The translations under genes were made by a program, and so were the position numbers. The notes beneath the pieces are model-generated. The model made no database searches, was not told where the DNA came from, and saw only the letters and a list, made by a program, of their open reading frames with translations. Shown one piece after another: positions 1-6,892 of a stretch of 12,020 nt of DNA. The stretch is taken from contig JAIHTM010000074.1 in the NCBI GenBank assembly GCA_022713905.1, positions 1 to 12,020 of the forward strand, read 5' to 3'. This DNA comes from Collinsella sp. (lineage in GTDB: Bacteria; Actinomycetota; Coriobacteriia; Coriobacteriales; Coriobacteriaceae). Each line of letters opens with the position of its first letter. Within the stretch, counting starts at the first letter, position 1.

Positions 1-2436
1 TTCTCGCTCATTCCCCGCTTAAACGCTGCCGGTCGCATGGCCGATCCCAAGCTGGCGCTCGACCTGCTGCTTGCCCGCGATCCCATCGAAGCAAGTGCGC
101 TGGCGGCTGAGCTCGAGGAAATCAACCGCCAGCGCCGTGAGATCGAGGCGGAGCTCACGCGCGATGCCATGGCAAAGGTCGAGAAGACCTATGACGGCGG
201 ACGCGCGATCGTTGTGGGCGGCGAAGGCTGGCACGAGGGCGTCAAGGGCATCGTGGCAAGCCGTCTGACCAACCGCTATCACGTGCCGGCGCTGCTGTTC
301 TCGATCGAGGACGGTATCGCGCGCGGTTCTGGTCGCTCGGTGGGCAAAGTTAACCTGTTTGACGCCGTCGAGCGCTGTTCCGACCTGCTGATTCGTCGCG
401 GCGGACATGCCGGTGCGGTGGGTGTGACCATCGAGGCATCCAAGCTCGACGAGTTCCGCCGCCGCCTTTCCGCCGTGCTGTCCGAGCTTCCCGCCGAGGA
501 CTTTGAAGACACCGACGAGGTCGCCGCCACCGTCGACCTTTCCGAGCTGAATATCGAGACCATCGAGCAGATCTCCCGTCTTGAGCCGTTTGGCCAGGGC
601 AACAAGGTGCCGCTGCTGGCTGCCGAGGGCGTGACGATGTGCGACCGCGCCGTGGTGGGCAAAACCGGCGAGCACATGCGCTTTGTGGCGACCGATGGCG
701 CCGCGAGTGTGCCGGCCATTATGTTCCGCGTGCCGCAAATCGATAAGCTCATCAACTGCGATAGCGCTGTCGACTTGGTGTTCGAGGCCGTTGCCGAGCA
801 TTGGCAGGGGCGTGTGAAGCCCAAGCTCATGATCAAGGATGTTCTGGTCCGCGATACCACGCTGCCCAGCGTCGACGATCCGGCATGTGAACTTCGCCGC
901 GGCGTGCAACCGGCGGATTCTGGCCTGCGCCTGGAGTCGCGTAAACGCGAGACGCTCGCCCAGCTTTCCTATACCGAGCTCACGCGCTCGCTTATCCATA
1001 GCTTTATCGGCTCGAACCAGCCGCACCGCGCGCAGGTCGAGGCGCTCGATGCCCTGGCCGATCACCAAAGTGTTCTGGCCGTTATGGGGACGGGGCGCGG
1101 CAAGTCGCTCATCTTCCATGTGCATGCCGCGCGCGAGGCGGTCCTTCGCGGGCGTGCGAGCATCTTTGTCTATCCGCTGCGCGCGCTCGTTGCCGACCAG
1201 GCCTATCACCTCTCGTCGACGATGGCAGCGCTTGGCATTGGCGTTGGCGTGCTGACCGGCGAGACCGTGGAGGCCGCACGCGATGACGTGTTCGCCGGTC
1301 TAGCTTCGGGCCGTACCGGTATCGTGCTCACGACGCCCGAGTTCCTGTCTATCCACCGTGACCGTTTCGCGCGTTCGGGCCGCATCGGCTTTGTCGTTAT
1401 CGATGAGGCGCACCACGCCGGCCTTGCCAAGGGCGGCGACCGTAGCGCCTATCTTGACATGCCCGATATCCTCAAAGCCCTGGGCGACCCGGTCGTTATG
1501 GCGGCGACGGCCACCGCGACGGCTCCGGTCGTAGCCGAGCTTGCCCGCATGTTGCCGATCACTCGCACGGTGGTCGACGAGACGGTGCGCGAGAACCTGC
1601 TGCTCGAGGACGACCGCGACCTTGCGAGCCGCGAGAACCGTTTGGTGTCGATCGTGGCGACGGGGGAGAAGACCGTCATTTACGTCAATTCGCGCGACCA
1701 GTCCGTGGCGCTCGCCAAGACGTTGCGCAAGCGTGTGCCCGATTGCGCAACCCATATCGCGTTCTATAACGCGGGGCTTGCGCGTTCCGATCGCCGTCGC
1801 GTGGAGGAAGCATTCCGAGACGGAAGCCTCAGCTGCATCGTTTCGACCTCCGCCTTTGGCGAGGGCGTCAACCTGCCCGATATCCGCCATGTCGTGCTCT
1901 ACCACATGCCGTTTGGCGCCATTGAGTTCAACCAGATGAGCGGGCGTGCCGGTCGTGACGGACAGCCCGCCGTGATCCATCTGCTCTATTCGTCGCGCGA
2001 CGCCCGCATTAACGAGCGCCTGCTCGACTGCTATGCGCCCGAGCGCGACGAACTCGTCACGCTCTATCGCGCGCTGCAGACCATGTGGCGCTCCAACCGC
2101 GGCAAAACCGGGGATGATTCATTCTGCGCGAGCGATATCGACATCGCGCAGATGTGCCTTGCCATCGATGCTCGCACGCCGGTCGACGAGCGTTCGGTGG
2201 AAAGCGGCCTGGGAATCTTCGAAGAGCTTGGTTTCTGTCGCGTTTCGGGGTTTGACGACTCCCGTCGCATCGCGATGGCCGAAAACCCCGGTCGCGTGCA
2301 ATTGAGCAGGTCAATTCGCTATTTGGAGGGCTTGCGCTCGCGCATGGAGTTTTCGGCTTTCCGGAGCTGGGCGCTCGATTCGTGCGCTTCTGATATGCTA
2401 GCCAAAGTTAACCGCCCGATCGTACCGCGGGCCTAG
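1..2436 (+). CDS. recJ: RecJ exonuclease fused to a RecQ-like DEAH helicase (5' partial)
   Basis: The gene is open from the first base, so its start and the catalytic DHH domain lie upstream; 811 codons are visible. The first codons give the RecJ signature RLNAAGRM (nt 16-39), so the ATG at 37 is internal. Next come the DHHA1 nucleic-acid-binding region with SGRSVGKVN and GGHAGA (nt 400-417), then the RecJ OB-fold region beginning near LEPFGQGN (nt 580-603). From about nt 1000 the protein becomes a superfamily 2 helicase: Walker A GTGRGKS (nt 1087-1107), DEAH box (nt 1402-1413), motif III ATATAT, and motif VI QMSGRAGRDGQ (nt 1933-1965). It lacks the four-cysteine zinc site of RecQ and has no HRDC domain; a winged-helix-like tail is possible. 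RecJ degrades 5'-ended ssDNA and RecQ helicases supply unwound DNA, so the fusion plausibly makes one unwinding-resection enzyme for recombination repair. The family calls are firm; the coupled activity is inference. Confidence 0.9.
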   Translation, partial: FSLIPRLNAAGRMADPKLALDLLLARDPIEASALAAELEEINRQRREIEAELTRDAMAKVEKTYDGGRAIVVGGEGWHEGVKGIVASRLTNRYHVPALLFSIEDGIARGSGRSVGKVNLFDAVERCSDLLIRRGGHAGAVGVTIEASKLDEFRRRLSAVLSELPAEDFEDTDEVAATVDLSELNIETIEQISRLEPFGQGNKVPLLAAEGVTMCDRAVVGKTGEHMRFVATDGAASVPAIMFRVPQIDKLINCDSAVDLVFEAVAEHWQGRVKPKLMIKDVLVRDTTLPSVDDPACELRRGVQPADSGLRLESRKRETLAQLSYTELTRSLIHSFIGSNQPHRAQVEALDALADHQSVLAVMGTGRGKSLIFHVHAAREAVLRGRASIFVYPLRALVADQAYHLSSTMAALGIGVGVLTGETVEAARDDVFAGLASGRTGIVLTTPEFLSIHRDRFARSGRIGFVVIDEAHHAGLAKGGDRSAYLDMPDILKALGDPVVMAATATATAPVVAELARMLPITRTVVDETVRENLLLEDDRDLASRENRLVSIVATGEKTVIYVNSRDQSVALAKTLRKRVPDCATHIAFYNAGLARSDRRRVEEAFRDGSLSCIVSTSAFGEGVNLPDIRHVVLYHMPFGAIEFNQMSGRAGRDGQPAVIHLLYSSRDARINERLLDCYAPERDELVTLYRALQTMWRSNRGKTGDDSFCASDIDIAQMCLAIDARTPVDERSVESGLGIFEELGFCRVSGFDDSRRIAMAENPGRVQLSRSIRYLEGLRSRMEFSAFRSWALDSCASDMLAKVNRPIVPRA

Positions 2437-2451
2437 GGGAAGGGGACCTCG

Positions 2452-4812
2452 ATGGATGCCGCAGCCCGTACCGCCCATGATTCCACCCTCCAGCCGTTTT
2501 CGGAGATGGAGCACTATAAGCATGCCGATGAGCTGCCGCCCGAGATTATGGCGGACAGCTACGACAAGCTGGAGCGCCTGTGCCTCAAATATATGAATGA
2601 GGACGACTTTTCTAAGGTTGAGCAGGCCTACTGCTTTGCCGCCGAGAAGCACTGCAACCAAAAGCGCCGCTCGGGCGAGATGTACATCAACCATCCCGTC
2701 GAGGTTGCCATCATTTTAGCCGATCTCAAGATGGACTGCGATGTGGTGTGTGCCGCGCTGCTGCACGATACCGTCGAGGATACCGAGACCTCGCTCGCCG
2801 ATGTTTCCGGCCTGTTTGGCGATACGGTGGCCGAGCTCGTCGATGGCGTGACCAAGCTCACCAACATCGAAGTCGATAGCATGGACGAGAAGCAGGCGCT
2901 CACGCTGCGCAAGATGTTCCTCGCCATGTCCAAGGACATTCGCGTCATCATCGTTAAACTTGCCGACCGTCTGCACAACATGCGAACGCTGGCAGCCCTG
3001 CGCGAGGATCGTCGCCTGTTTAAGGCTCGCGAGACCATGGACGTGTACGCGCCCCTGGCCGATCGTCTGGGTATGAGTTCCATTAAGTGGGAGCTCGAGG
3101 ACCTGTCCTTCTTCTACCTGGAGCCCGATGCCTACCAGCGCATCGCGCGCATGGTGGCGGAGTCGCGCGAGGTCCGTGAGCGCTATCTTGCCGAGACCAT
3201 CAAGACGCTTACCGATGAACTCAACCGCATTGGTCTGGAGGACTTCCAGATCAACGGCCGCTCCAAGCACTATTGGTCCATCTACCAAAAGATGAAGCGC
3301 AAGGGCAAGGAATTCTCCGAGATCTACGACCTGGTGGCACTGCGCGTCATCACGCATTCGGTGCGCGATTGCTACTCCACGCTCGGCGCGGTGCATACGC
3401 TGTGGCACCCCATGCCCGGTCGCTTTAAAGACTATATCGCCATGCCCAAGGTCAATAACTACCAGTCGCTCCACACGACGGTCATCGGCCCCACGGCTCG
3501 CCCGCTCGAGATTCAGATTCGAACCTACGAGATGCATGAGCAGGCCGAGTACGGCATTGCCGCCCACTGGCTATATAAGAAGTCGGGCGGATCGTCTGCC
3601 TCCAAGACCAATGATGCCCAGCGTCTGGACGACCAGATTAACTGGCTCAAACATTCGCTCGATTGGGCTGCGTCTGATGAGATTACCGACGCCAAGGAAT
3701 ACCTGCATTCGCTGAAGGTCGACCTCTTCGATCAGGAGATCTTTGTCTTTACGCCCAAGGGCGAGGTCATGGCGCTTCGTGCCGGCTCCACGCCGCTCGA
3801 CTTTGCCTACGCCGTTCACACCGAGGTGGGAAACCATTGCGTCGGCGCCAAAATCAACGGTGCGGTGGCTCCGCTCACGCACGAGATTAAGACGGGTGAC
3901 CGTGTCGAGATTCTGACTAACAAGAGTTCCAAGCCGTCGCGTGATTGGCTCAAGATCGTTAAGACACCTTCCGCCAAGTCAAAGATCCGCCGCTATTTTG
4001 CCGCCGCGACCAAAGACGATGACGCTGCTGCTGGTCGCGATATGCTGGCCAAGGACCTGCGTAAGCGTGGCTATGGCATTTCTACGCCGCGTTCGACGCG
4101 TGCGCTCAACGCCGTGGCGGAGCAGTTTAACTTCAAGCAGCTCGAGGACCTGTTTGCCGCCGTCGGCGCCGGCAAGGTTGCCCCGCGCGCTGTGGGCAAT
4201 AAGGTCGAGCAAATCTTGGACCCCAAGCCCGAGGAACAGCTCACCAAGGCCGAGGCTATCGCCGAGGTCGTGAAGCAGCCTGCTCGCGGCTCCAACCGCA
4301 AGCCGCAAAAGCGCGGCAAGAGCGCCAGTAACGGCATTATCGTCAAGGGCGAGAGCAACAGCGGCCTACTGGTCCGTCTGGCTCATTGCTGCAACCCCGT
4401 GACGGGCGACGACATCGTCGGCTTCATCACGCGCGGTCGTGGCGTTTCGGTGCATCGCGCCAACTGTCCCAACGTCAAGGGTCTTATGGAGCATCCCGAG
4501 CGCATGATTGAAGTGGAGTGGGACGGCGCTGCCGACACCCTCTTCCAGGTCGAGATCGTGGTCGAGTGCCTGGACCGCATGGGCCTTCTCAAGGATGTCA
4601 CCATTGCCATTGGCGATGCGGGCGGCAATATCCTTTCTGCCGCCACGTCGACCAACCGCGAGGGTATTGCAACCCTGCGCTTTATGGTCGAGATCTCGGA
4701 CGCGAGTGGTCTGGATCCGCTGCTGGCCTCCATCAGCAGCGTTGACTCGGTCTACGACGCGCGCCGCCTGATGCCCGGTGAGGGTGGAGCCCAGCTTAAG
4801 CGCCGCGTTTAG
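2452..4812 (+). CDS. rel: Bifunctional (p)ppGpp synthetase/hydrolase Rel
   Basis: This 786-residue protein has the full long RSH layout and makes and degrades the alarmone (p)ppGpp in the cytoplasm, bound to ribosomes during amino-acid starvation. The hydrolase site is intact: R72, H81, H105-D106 and N176 keep the spacing known from streptococcal Rel. The synthetase domain has D293, E353 and the basic RFKD motif (324-327) typical of bifunctional Rel; synthesis-only RelA has EXDD. A TGS domain follows from about residue 424, then a CC/H/C zinc-finger-like motif (C646, C647, H668, C672) and a C-terminal ACT domain (about 697-783). Both activities should therefore be functional. The ATG lies 15 bp after the recJ stop, with a GGGGAAGGGG ribosome binding site directly after that stop, suggesting translational coupling. 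No promoter is obvious in the tiny gap. The gene could equally be called relA or spoT; rel is the neutral name. Confidence 0.97.
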   Translation: MDAAARTAHDSTLQPFSEMEHYKHADELPPEIMADSYDKLERLCLKYMNEDDFSKVEQAYCFAAEKHCNQKRRSGEMYINHPVEVAIILADLKMDCDVVCAALLHDTVEDTETSLADVSGLFGDTVAELVDGVTKLTNIEVDSMDEKQALTLRKMFLAMSKDIRVIIVKLADRLHNMRTLAALREDRRLFKARETMDVYAPLADRLGMSSIKWELEDLSFFYLEPDAYQRIARMVAESREVRERYLAETIKTLTDELNRIGLEDFQINGRSKHYWSIYQKMKRKGKEFSEIYDLVALRVITHSVRDCYSTLGAVHTLWHPMPGRFKDYIAMPKVNNYQSLHTTVIGPTARPLEIQIRTYEMHEQAEYGIAAHWLYKKSGGSSASKTNDAQRLDDQINWLKHSLDWAASDEITDAKEYLHSLKVDLFDQEIFVFTPKGEVMALRAGSTPLDFAYAVHTEVGNHCVGAKINGAVAPLTHEIKTGDRVEILTNKSSKPSRDWLKIVKTPSAKSKIRRYFAAATKDDDAAAGRDMLAKDLRKRGYGISTPRSTRALNAVAEQFNFKQLEDLFAAVGAGKVAPRAVGNKVEQILDPKPEEQLTKAEAIAEVVKQPARGSNRKPQKRGKSASNGIIVKGESNSGLLVRLAHCCNPVTGDDIVGFITRGRGVSVHRANCPNVKGLMEHPERMIEVEWDGAADTLFQVEIVVECLDRMGLLKDVTIAIGDAGGNILSAATSTNREGIATLRFMVEISDASGLDPLLASISSVDSVYDARRLMPGEGGAQLKRRV

Positions 4813-4848
4813 TCGCGACGAACGTGCCACATTATCGATATTCGCTAC

Positions 4849-4876
4849 ACTCGAGGCATCGTTTGATGCCTCGAGT
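4849..4876. repeat. Perfect 12-bp inverted repeat between rel and the MBL-fold gene
   Basis: ACTCGAGGCATC (4849-4860) and GATGCCTCGAGT (4865-4876) are exact reverse complements separated by GTTT. The repeat lies 36 bp after the rel stop and 20 bp before the next ATG, directly abutting that gene's ribosome binding site. As RNA it would form a very stable hairpin, but only TCTATAGAG follows, so it is not a canonical U-tract terminator. A TACACT hexamer (4846-4851) overlaps its left edge and could be a -10 box. It may be a weak terminator or processing site for rel mRNA, an operator, or a translational control hairpin; the sequence does not decide between these. Confidence 0.8.
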
Positions 4877-4896
4877 TCTATAGAGAGGAGAGGGAC

Positions 4897-5580
4897 ATGA
4901 GTGCTGTGTCCTTGGATTTAACTCCCAAGGGATCGGTCGAGATCGAGATGCTCGTAAACGGTCCCATTCAGACCAATAGCTATGCTGTTATTTCGGACAA
5001 TGAGTGCGTGATTATCGATCCCGCATGGGAAGGCGAACGCCTGGTGGAGCATATTCGAGCCGAGCATCCCGGCGTACGCGTGTTTGGCGCCGTATGCACT
5101 CATGGCCATGCCGATCATGTTGGTGGTGTTGCAGGCATGCGAACCACCGTTGGCGAGGGCTGCCAGTATGAGCTGTGTGCTAAGGATGTGGCGGTGCCGC
5201 ATGCGAACATCGAGGAACAGCGAACTATGTGGGGCATTGAGGCGCCTGACCCCGGGGAGCCGACACGCCTGCTCGCCGGGGGCGATGCTATCGAGGTGGG
5301 CGATATCTACCTGCAGGTGATCGAGACGCCAGGGCATACGCCGGGCGGGATCGTCTTGTTTGCTGCCACCGAGCAGGGGAACATTGCCTTTGTGGGCGAC
5401 ACCCTGTTTCCGGGTGGGCACGGCCGCACCGATCTTTCTGGAGGAGACGAGGCGGCGATTCTGCGCTCGCTCTCCAAGCTCGCCCGGCTTCTCCCGCCCG
5501 ATACCGTTTGCCTAACCGGCCATGGCGATTCGACCACCATGGCACGCGAGCTCATGCAGAACCCTTTCATGCAGATTTAG
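4897..5580 (+). CDS. MBL-fold metallohydrolase, glyoxalase II-like (YcbL type)
   Basis: This 227-residue protein carries all metal ligands of the metallo-beta-lactamase fold: the HxHxDH motif THGHADH (H69, H71, D73, H74), H147 in ETPGHTPGG, D168 in FVGDTLF and H209 in LTGHGDSTT. Length and the C-terminal NPFM stretch resemble the YcbL subgroup of glyoxalase-II-like enzymes, which hydrolyse thioesters such as S-lactoylglutathione in vitro; the natural substrate here is unknown. No signal peptide is visible, so it is probably cytoplasmic. The ATG has a strong purine-rich site (GAGAGGAGAGGG) just upstream. It follows rel by 84 bp, a neighbour pairing common in Gram-positive bacteria, and may be read from the rel transcript or from a weak local promoter at the inverted repeat. 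Family assignment is secure; a specific role is not. Confidence 0.9.
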   Translation: MSAVSLDLTPKGSVEIEMLVNGPIQTNSYAVISDNECVIIDPAWEGERLVEHIRAEHPGVRVFGAVCTHGHADHVGGVAGMRTTVGEGCQYELCAKDVAVPHANIEEQRTMWGIEAPDPGEPTRLLAGGDAIEVGDIYLQVIETPGHTPGGIVLFAATEQGNIAFVGDTLFPGGHGRTDLSGGDEAAILRSLSKLARLLPPDTVCLTGHGDSTTMARELMQNPFMQI

Positions 5581-5610
5581 CTTAATAGTCGGCTTTTGAA
5601 GCACGAGAAG

Positions 5611-5685
5611 CGTCCAAACGTCAAGCTATTTTTCCCCAACGGGTCGATTCCGTAGGGCAAACGGTCAAAAAAGTCTGTTTGGACG
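5611..5685. repeat. Spaced 9-bp inverted repeat upstream of fba
   Basis: CGTCCAAAC (5611-5619) and GTTTGGACG (5677-5685) are exact reverse complements 57 bp apart, upstream of the predicted fba promoter. The spacing suits two half-sites of a looping or dimeric regulator better than a terminator hairpin. A chance origin is possible in a 190-bp gap. Confidence 0.4.
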
Positions 5686-5706
5686 ATATTCGTGAACAAA
5701 CGAACG

Positions 5707-5740
5707 TTTATGCTCGGGTGCGCCGTGGTAAAATCTCAGG
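5707..5740 (+). promoter_or_regulatory. Predicted fba promoter (extended -10)
   Basis: TAAAAT at 5729-5734 is preceded by TG one base earlier (5726-5727), making an extended -10 element; a weak -35 candidate TTTATG (5707-5712) lies 16 bp upstream. Transcription would begin near 5741, giving a leader of about 34 bases that holds the AGGAGG site (5761-5766). It lies inside the nominal upstream extension of the aldolase frame, which is further reason to start the protein at 5775. Confidence 0.5.
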
Positions 5741-5774
5741 CGTTATCGGAGCAACCTTACAGGAGGTTTCTTTT

Positions 5775-6641
5775 ATGCTCGTCAACGCAGCAGACATGCT
5801 CAAGAAGGCCGAGGCCGGCAAGTACGGTCTTGGTGCCTTCAACACCAACAACCTCGAGTGGACCCTGGCTATTCTCCAGGCCGCCGAGGAGGCCAAGTCT
5901 CCGCTGATCCTTCAGTGCACCGCTGGTGCCGCTAAGTGGATGGGCGGTTTCAAGGTCTGCGCCGACATGGTCAAGGCTGCCGTCGAGGCCACGGGCGTTA
6001 CCGTTCCCGTCGCCCTTCACCTCGATCACGGTTCTTACGAGGACTGCTTTAAGTGCATCGAGGCCGGCTTCACGTCCATCATGTATGACGGCTCTCACGA
6101 GGAGACCTTCCAGCTTAACCTCGACCGCACCAAGGAGCTCGTTGAGCTTGCCCACTCCAAGGGCATGTCCATCGAGGCCGAGGTCGGCGGCATCGGCGGC
6201 ACCGAGGACGGCGTGACCTCCAGCGGCGAGCTCGCTGATCCTGCTGAGTGCAAGCAGATCGCTGACCTGGGCGTCGACTTCCTCGCCTGCGGCATCGGCA
6301 ACATCCACGGCGTGTACCCCGCCGACTGGGCTGGCCTTTCCTTCGAGCGCCTGGGCGAGATCAAGGCCCAGACCGGCGACCTGCCCCTCGTCCTGCACGG
6401 TGGCACCGGCATCCCCGAGGATCAGATCAAGAAGGCCATCTCCCTGGGCATCTCCAAGATCAACGTCAACACCGACCTGCAGCTCGTCTTCGCCAAGGGC
6501 GTCCGCGAGTACATCGAGGCTGGCAAGGATCAGCAGGGCAAGGGCTTTGACCCCCGCAAGCTCCTCAAGCCTGGTCGCGACAACATCGTTGCCCGCACCA
6601 AGGAGCTCATGGAGGAGTTTGGCTCCGTCAACAAGGCGTAA
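5775..6641 (+). CDS. fba: Class II fructose-1,6-bisphosphate aldolase
   Basis: This zinc enzyme splits fructose-1,6-bisphosphate into dihydroxyacetone phosphate and glyceraldehyde-3-phosphate in glycolysis and works in reverse in gluconeogenesis. The 288 residues match the short class II form (Bacillus FbaA, about 285). Visible site residues are D84-H85 in HLDHGS (catalytic Asp and zinc His), zinc ligands H178 in GNIHGVYP and H208 in LHGGTGIP, and the phosphate-binding segment INVNTDLQ. The reading frame continues upstream to an ATG at 5679, but AGGAGG at 5761-5766, eight bases before ATG 5775, and the start MLVNAADML fix the start here. Codon use is much more biased than in neighbouring genes (almost all C-ending and GAG/AAG codons), as expected for an abundant glycolytic enzyme. 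Tagatose-bisphosphate aldolase (GatY/KbaY) is a close relative of the same size, but no galactitol or tagatose genes are nearby. Confidence 0.93.
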   Translation: MLVNAADMLKKAEAGKYGLGAFNTNNLEWTLAILQAAEEAKSPLILQCTAGAAKWMGGFKVCADMVKAAVEATGVTVPVALHLDHGSYEDCFKCIEAGFTSIMYDGSHEETFQLNLDRTKELVELAHSKGMSIEAEVGGIGGTEDGVTSSGELADPAECKQIADLGVDFLACGIGNIHGVYPADWAGLSFERLGEIKAQTGDLPLVLHGGTGIPEDQIKKAISLGISKINVNTDLQLVFAKGVREYIEAGKDQQGKGFDPRKLLKPGRDNIVARTKELMEEFGSVNKA

Positions 6642-6661
6642 GCGTCGCTAAACTTCCCGCC

Positions 6662-6753
6662 GGAAGCCCCGTCCCCCTACACTGTTTCCTTTGCGCTCAC
6701 CTGGCTTTGCCAGAAGTCGCGCCAAGAAAACAGCTCCGGGGGACGGGGCTTCC
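6662..6753. repeat. 92-bp composite palindrome downstream of fba (possible REP/MITE-like element)
   Basis: The ends are perfect 16-bp inverted repeats: GGAAGCCCCGTCCCCC (6662-6677) and its reverse complement (6738-6753). The inside is also palindromic: CTGTTT (6682-6687) pairs with AAACAG (6728-6733), GCGC (6693-6696) with GCGC (6719-6722), and CTGGC (6701-6705) with GCCAG (6709-6713) around TTT. The whole unit could fold into one long interrupted hairpin. TTCGTTT follows the right arm, so it may also end fba transcription. The near-symmetry over 92 bp is more than a simple terminator needs and suggests a dispersed extragenic palindrome or miniature element; copies elsewhere cannot be seen from this window. 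Confidence 0.75.
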
Positions 6754-6818
6754 TTCGTTTAACGCCGCAGGGTTACGAGTCTGAATTATTTATTTGACTA
6801 CCGTTCAGCGGTGTTGAT

Positions 6819-6847
6819 GGCTCCCTTGTTGGGGCTTTCTTTTTATC
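6819..6847 (+). terminator. Possible intrinsic terminator before the transglutaminase-fold gene
   Basis: GGCTCC (6819-6824) can pair with GGGGCT (6831-6836) using G-U pairs, around a six-base loop, and is followed by TTCTTTTTATC. The stem is short but the T-tract is good. It overlaps the -35 region of the next gene's predicted promoter. Confidence 0.45.
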
Positions 6848-6857
6848 TCGCTACAAT
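6829..6857 (+). promoter_or_regulatory. Predicted sigma-70 promoter of the transglutaminase-fold gene
   Basis: TTGGGG (6829-6834) and TACAAT (6852-6857) are separated by 17 bp, the optimal spacing. Transcription would start near 6864, about 29 bases before the ATG at 6893. The -10 box is good; the -35 box matches only its first three bases. Confidence 0.5.
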
Positions 6858-6892
6858 GGGCTTCAAGCGTTCTAGTGACTTGGAGTTTTGGT

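Noticed and set aside
19..1209. Long minus-strand open frame of 396 codons opposite recJ
   Set aside because: It lies entirely antisense to a conserved RecJ-helicase frame, is rich in H, R and A as expected from the complement of high-GC coding DNA, and has no recognisable motif.
1300..1980. Minus-strand frame opposite the helicase domain
   Set aside because: It is antisense to conserved helicase motifs and has a composition typical of a shadow frame; no domain is visible.
2716..3567. Minus-strand frame of 283 codons opposite rel
   Set aside because: It overlaps the HD and synthetase domains of Rel on the other strand; it is a GC-skew shadow.
5679..5774. N-terminal extension of the aldolase from ATG 5679
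   Set aside because: It would add 32 residues absent from the family, contains the predicted promoter, and lacks a ribosome binding site, while AGGAGG precedes ATG 5775 at ideal spacing.
6875..6892. GTG start for the transglutaminase-fold gene
   Set aside because: GGAG at 6882-6885 lies downstream of it and is correctly placed for ATG 6893.
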